Origin: Acidobacteriota bacterium
Lineage (GTDB): Bacteria; Acidobacteriota; Vicinamibacteria; Vicinamibacterales; CAVVIG01
Direction: 5' to 3'
Assembly (NCBI GenBank): GCA_003222455.1
Contig: QHWF01000124.1
Coordinates: forward strand, 1 to 14,704
DNA: 14,704 bases
Shown in pieces: positions 13,038 through 14,704 of this stretch. A program made the translations under genes and the position numbers. Numbering within the stretch: position 1 is the first letter of the stretch; every line of letters begins with the position of its first letter. A model generated the notes under the pieces. That model ran no database searches. It worked only from the letters and a program-made list of their open reading frames with translations, and had not been told where the DNA came from.

Positions 13038-13613
13038 ATGATACATCTGATGCGATCGATCGCATTGATTCTCACCGCGGCCTCGCTCGTCGTCGCCGGC
13101 GCGTGTCACAAGAAGCCGGCGCCGGTCGCCAGGCCGATGCCCCCGCCCGCAACGACACCGGGTGTGACACGGCCGCCAACGCCGCCCGAGCCGGTGAACG
13201 AGCCGACCATCGTGCCGCCCGAGCCGGTTCGCGACGACACGATTGCGTCGGCGTCGCTCGACGATCTCAACCGGAATTCGCTGCTGAAGCCGGTGATGTT
13301 CGAGTTAGACAGCAGCGAGCTCTCGACCGCCGCGGTGCAGACGCTCCAGGAAAACACGGCTGTGCTCAAGAAATACTCGACCTGGGCGGTCACGATCGAA
13401 GGTCATTGCGACGAGCGCGGGACCGCCGAGTACAATCTGGCATTGGGCGAACGGCGGGCGGTTGCCGCACGCGCCTATCTGGTATCCATGGGGATTTCAG
13501 CCGATCGGCTCCGCACGGTGAGCTACGGCAAGGAATTCCCGTTCGATCCCGGTCATGACGAATCGGCGTATTCGAAGAACCGGCGGGCGCATTTCGTCAT
13601 CACCGCGAAGTGA
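13038..13613 (+). CDS. pal: Peptidoglycan-associated lipoprotein Pal
   Basis: 191-residue outer-membrane lipoprotein. The signal segment MIHLMRSIALILTAASLVVAGAC ends in a lipobox-like AGAC with C23 as the lipidation site. A Pro-rich spacer (27-66) leads to an OmpA-type peptidoglycan-binding domain (about 80-191): VMFELDSSEL, VTIEGHCDERGTAEYNLALGERRA, GISADRLRTVSYGKEFP, NRRAHFVITAK. D125 of GHCDERG and the arginine of GERRA correspond to the residues that hold diaminopimelate in known Pal structures. Length fits the family. Start chosen from GGAGG and the signal peptide. The stop lies 4 bases before the cpoB ATG. The spacing to tolB (180 bases, with an inverted repeat) is unusually large for this operon. 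Confidence 0.95.
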   Translation: MIHLMRSIALILTAASLVVAGACHKKPAPVARPMPPPATTPGVTRPPTPPEPVNEPTIVPPEPVRDDTIASASLDDLNRNSLLKPVMFELDSSELSTAAVQTLQENTAVLKKYSTWAVTIEGHCDERGTAEYNLALGERRAVAARAYLVSMGISADRLRTVSYGKEFPFDPGHDESAYSKNRRAHFVITAK

Positions 13614-13617
13614 GCTT

Positions 13618-14460
13618 ATGAAACAGACAATTCTCCGCGGAGTGCTCGTCGCGGGTCTCGTCACGGCTGCCGGTCCGGCATCGGCCGCGAACAAGGAGCA
13701 TCAGCAGCTGATGGCCGACATCCGCATGCTCCAGGAACAGGCGCAGCAGCTCCAGAACCTGCTCGGCACGCTGAACGACACCATCAAGGCCGTGAACGCC
13801 CGGCTCGACGATCAGGCCAATGCCAGCCGGAAGGCCTTTGCCGATCAGAAGGTGATCGTCGACACCCTCGGATCCGACTCGCGGGTCATCCGCGAAAAGC
13901 TGGACGACAACAACGTGCGGATCGGATCGCTCTCGCAGGAAGTCGACGCGCTGCGGCACGCAATCGACCAGCTGTCCTCGCGGCAGCCGACAACCAGTGC
14001 CGACCCCGATTCGGCAGCGGCCGCCGCGGCCGGCGCGTCTCCGTCCGGCGGCGCGACGTCTCCGGTCGTCGCGCTGTCGCCGCAGAAAATGCAGTCGTCG
14101 GCGATGGCCGACTATGCGCTGGGCGAATACGATCTGGCTGTCGAGGGATTTCAGGCCTACATCAAGAACTTCCCGAAATCCGACTGGGCCGACGATGCGC
14201 AGGTGAACATCTGCAGCGCGTATCTCAATCAGGGGAAGTACGACAAGGCGGTCGAGGCCTGCGACACGGCGATCCGGACCTATCCGAACACGAACTCGAT
14301 TTCGGACGCGTATTATCGGATGGGGCTCGCCCTCAAGAGTCTGAAGCAGATGGATCGGGCGCGGGAGGCGTTCGAATACGTCATGAAGACGTATCCGGAC
14401 AGCAATGCCGCCACGCTTGCACAACAAGCGCTCGCGCAGCTTGGAGCGCGGCAGAACTAG
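13618..14460 (+). CDS. cpoB: Cell division coordinator CpoB (YbgF family, tol-pal associated)
   Basis: 280-residue periplasmic protein. Signal peptide 1-23 (ending ASA before ANKEHQQ). A coiled coil spans about 25-120, rich in Gln/Leu/Asp, and would mediate trimerisation. An Ala/Ser/Pro/Gly linker (about 123-155) follows. Tetratricopeptide repeats then run to the end: MADYALGEYDLAVEGFQAYIKNFPKSDWADDA, AYLNQGKYDKAVEACDTAIRTYP and AYYRMGLALKSLKQMDRAREAFEYVMKTYP regions. In E. coli the protein links Tol energisation with PBP1B during constriction. ATG 13618 gives the signal peptide; the frame is open slightly upstream but only inside pal. It ends 16 bases before ssb. Family call by architecture and by position after pal. 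Confidence 0.92.
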   Translation: MKQTILRGVLVAGLVTAAGPASAANKEHQQLMADIRMLQEQAQQLQNLLGTLNDTIKAVNARLDDQANASRKAFADQKVIVDTLGSDSRVIREKLDDNNVRIGSLSQEVDALRHAIDQLSSRQPTTSADPDSAAAAAAGASPSGGATSPVVALSPQKMQSSAMADYALGEYDLAVEGFQAYIKNFPKSDWADDAQVNICSAYLNQGKYDKAVEACDTAIRTYPNTNSISDAYYRMGLALKSLKQMDRAREAFEYVMKTYPDSNAATLAQQALAQLGARQN

Positions 14461-14468
14461 GATAGAAT
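14441..14468 (+). promoter_or_regulatory. Weak promoter candidate for ssb
   Basis: TTGGAG (14441-14446), 16-base spacer, TAGAAT (14463-14468; 5 of 6 to TATAAT). Transcription would start about 14475, just before the ATG, giving an almost leaderless message. The -35 match is poor (4 of 6) and overlaps the cpoB 3' end. Confidence 0.25.
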
Positions 14469-14476
14469 CGCTCTCC

Positions 14477-14704
14477 ATGGGCAGCGTGAACAAGGTGATT
14501 CTGGTGGGCAATCTCGGACGTGACGCGGAGCTCCGCTACACGCCCGGGGGCGCCGCGGTTTCGAAATTCAGCCTGGCGACCACGGAAGTCTGGAACGACA
14601 AGTCGGGCCAGCGGCAGGAACGCACCGAGTGGCACAACATCGACTTGTGGGGCAAACAGGCCGAGTCGCTCTCCGGGTATCTGGTCAAAGGCAAGCAGGT
14701 CTAC
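14477..14704 (+). CDS. ssb: Single-stranded DNA-binding protein, N-terminal part (window end)
   Basis: First 76 residues of SSB, the tetrameric OB-fold protein that coats single-stranded DNA in replication and repair. MGSVNKVILVGNLGRDAELRYTP is the classic start; SKFSLATTEVWNDK and ERTEWHNIDLWGKQAE follow, with the tryptophan after TE that stacks on DNA bases. The C-terminal acidic tail lies beyond the window. ATG 14477 is clear; no good Shine-Dalgarno precedes it. It sits 16 bases after cpoB, so it could be read through from the tol operon or use its own weak promoter. Confidence 0.96.
   Translation, partial: MGSVNKVILVGNLGRDAELRYTPGGAAVSKFSLATTEVWNDKSGQRQERTEWHNIDLWGKQAESLSGYLVKGKQVY

Overview
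The window looks like core chromosome of a GC-rich Gram-negative bacterium. It carries an LPS-export permease (LptF/LptG family), a complete Tol-Pal envelope system and chromosomal ParA/ParB. Protein flavour, gene order and the short-period intergenic repeats suggest Acidobacteriota, perhaps Vicinamibacteria-like. That placement is inference, because no rRNA or other phylogenetic marker is present.

Layout: (1) Bases 1-837, minus strand: N-terminal 279 residues of an LptF-like permease. (2) 838-943: divergent gap filled with 7-base repeats. (3) 944-3172, plus: GH57 glycoside hydrolase. (4) 3173-3941: convergent gap with no believable gene, holding GC hairpins, an 8-unit heptamer array and a small AT-rich island. 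(5) 9352 down to 3942, minus: recN, miaB, a bifunctional-nuclease-family (DUF151) gene, parA and parB, with parA and parB overlapping. (6) 9353-9466: divergent promoter region with a near-consensus sigma-70-type promoter facing tolQ. (7) 9467-14460, plus: tolQ, tolR, tolA, tolB, pal and cpoB. (8) 14477-14704, plus: start of ssb, cut by the window end.

The tol genes encode one trans-envelope machine: TolQ/TolR harvest proton motive force, TolA spans the periplasm, TolB and Pal link to peptidoglycan and the outer membrane, and CpoB tunes the system during division. The minus-strand cluster covers housekeeping work: break repair, tRNA thiomethylation and chromosome partition.

The most unusual content is non-coding. 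Arrays of in-register 7-base units occur at several gene junctions. Three of them form large inverted repeats: lptF/GH57, tolR/tolA (28 of 30 positions can pair) and tolB/pal (23 of 27). The last two cut the tol operon into tolQR, tolAB and pal-cpoB. A related short-period tract forms the C-terminal tail of RecN. The other notable point is tolR, whose 5' end is out of frame by one base with the rest of the gene. This is either a sequence error in an A-run or a real frameshift. No CRISPR array, transposase, tRNA or rRNA was found.
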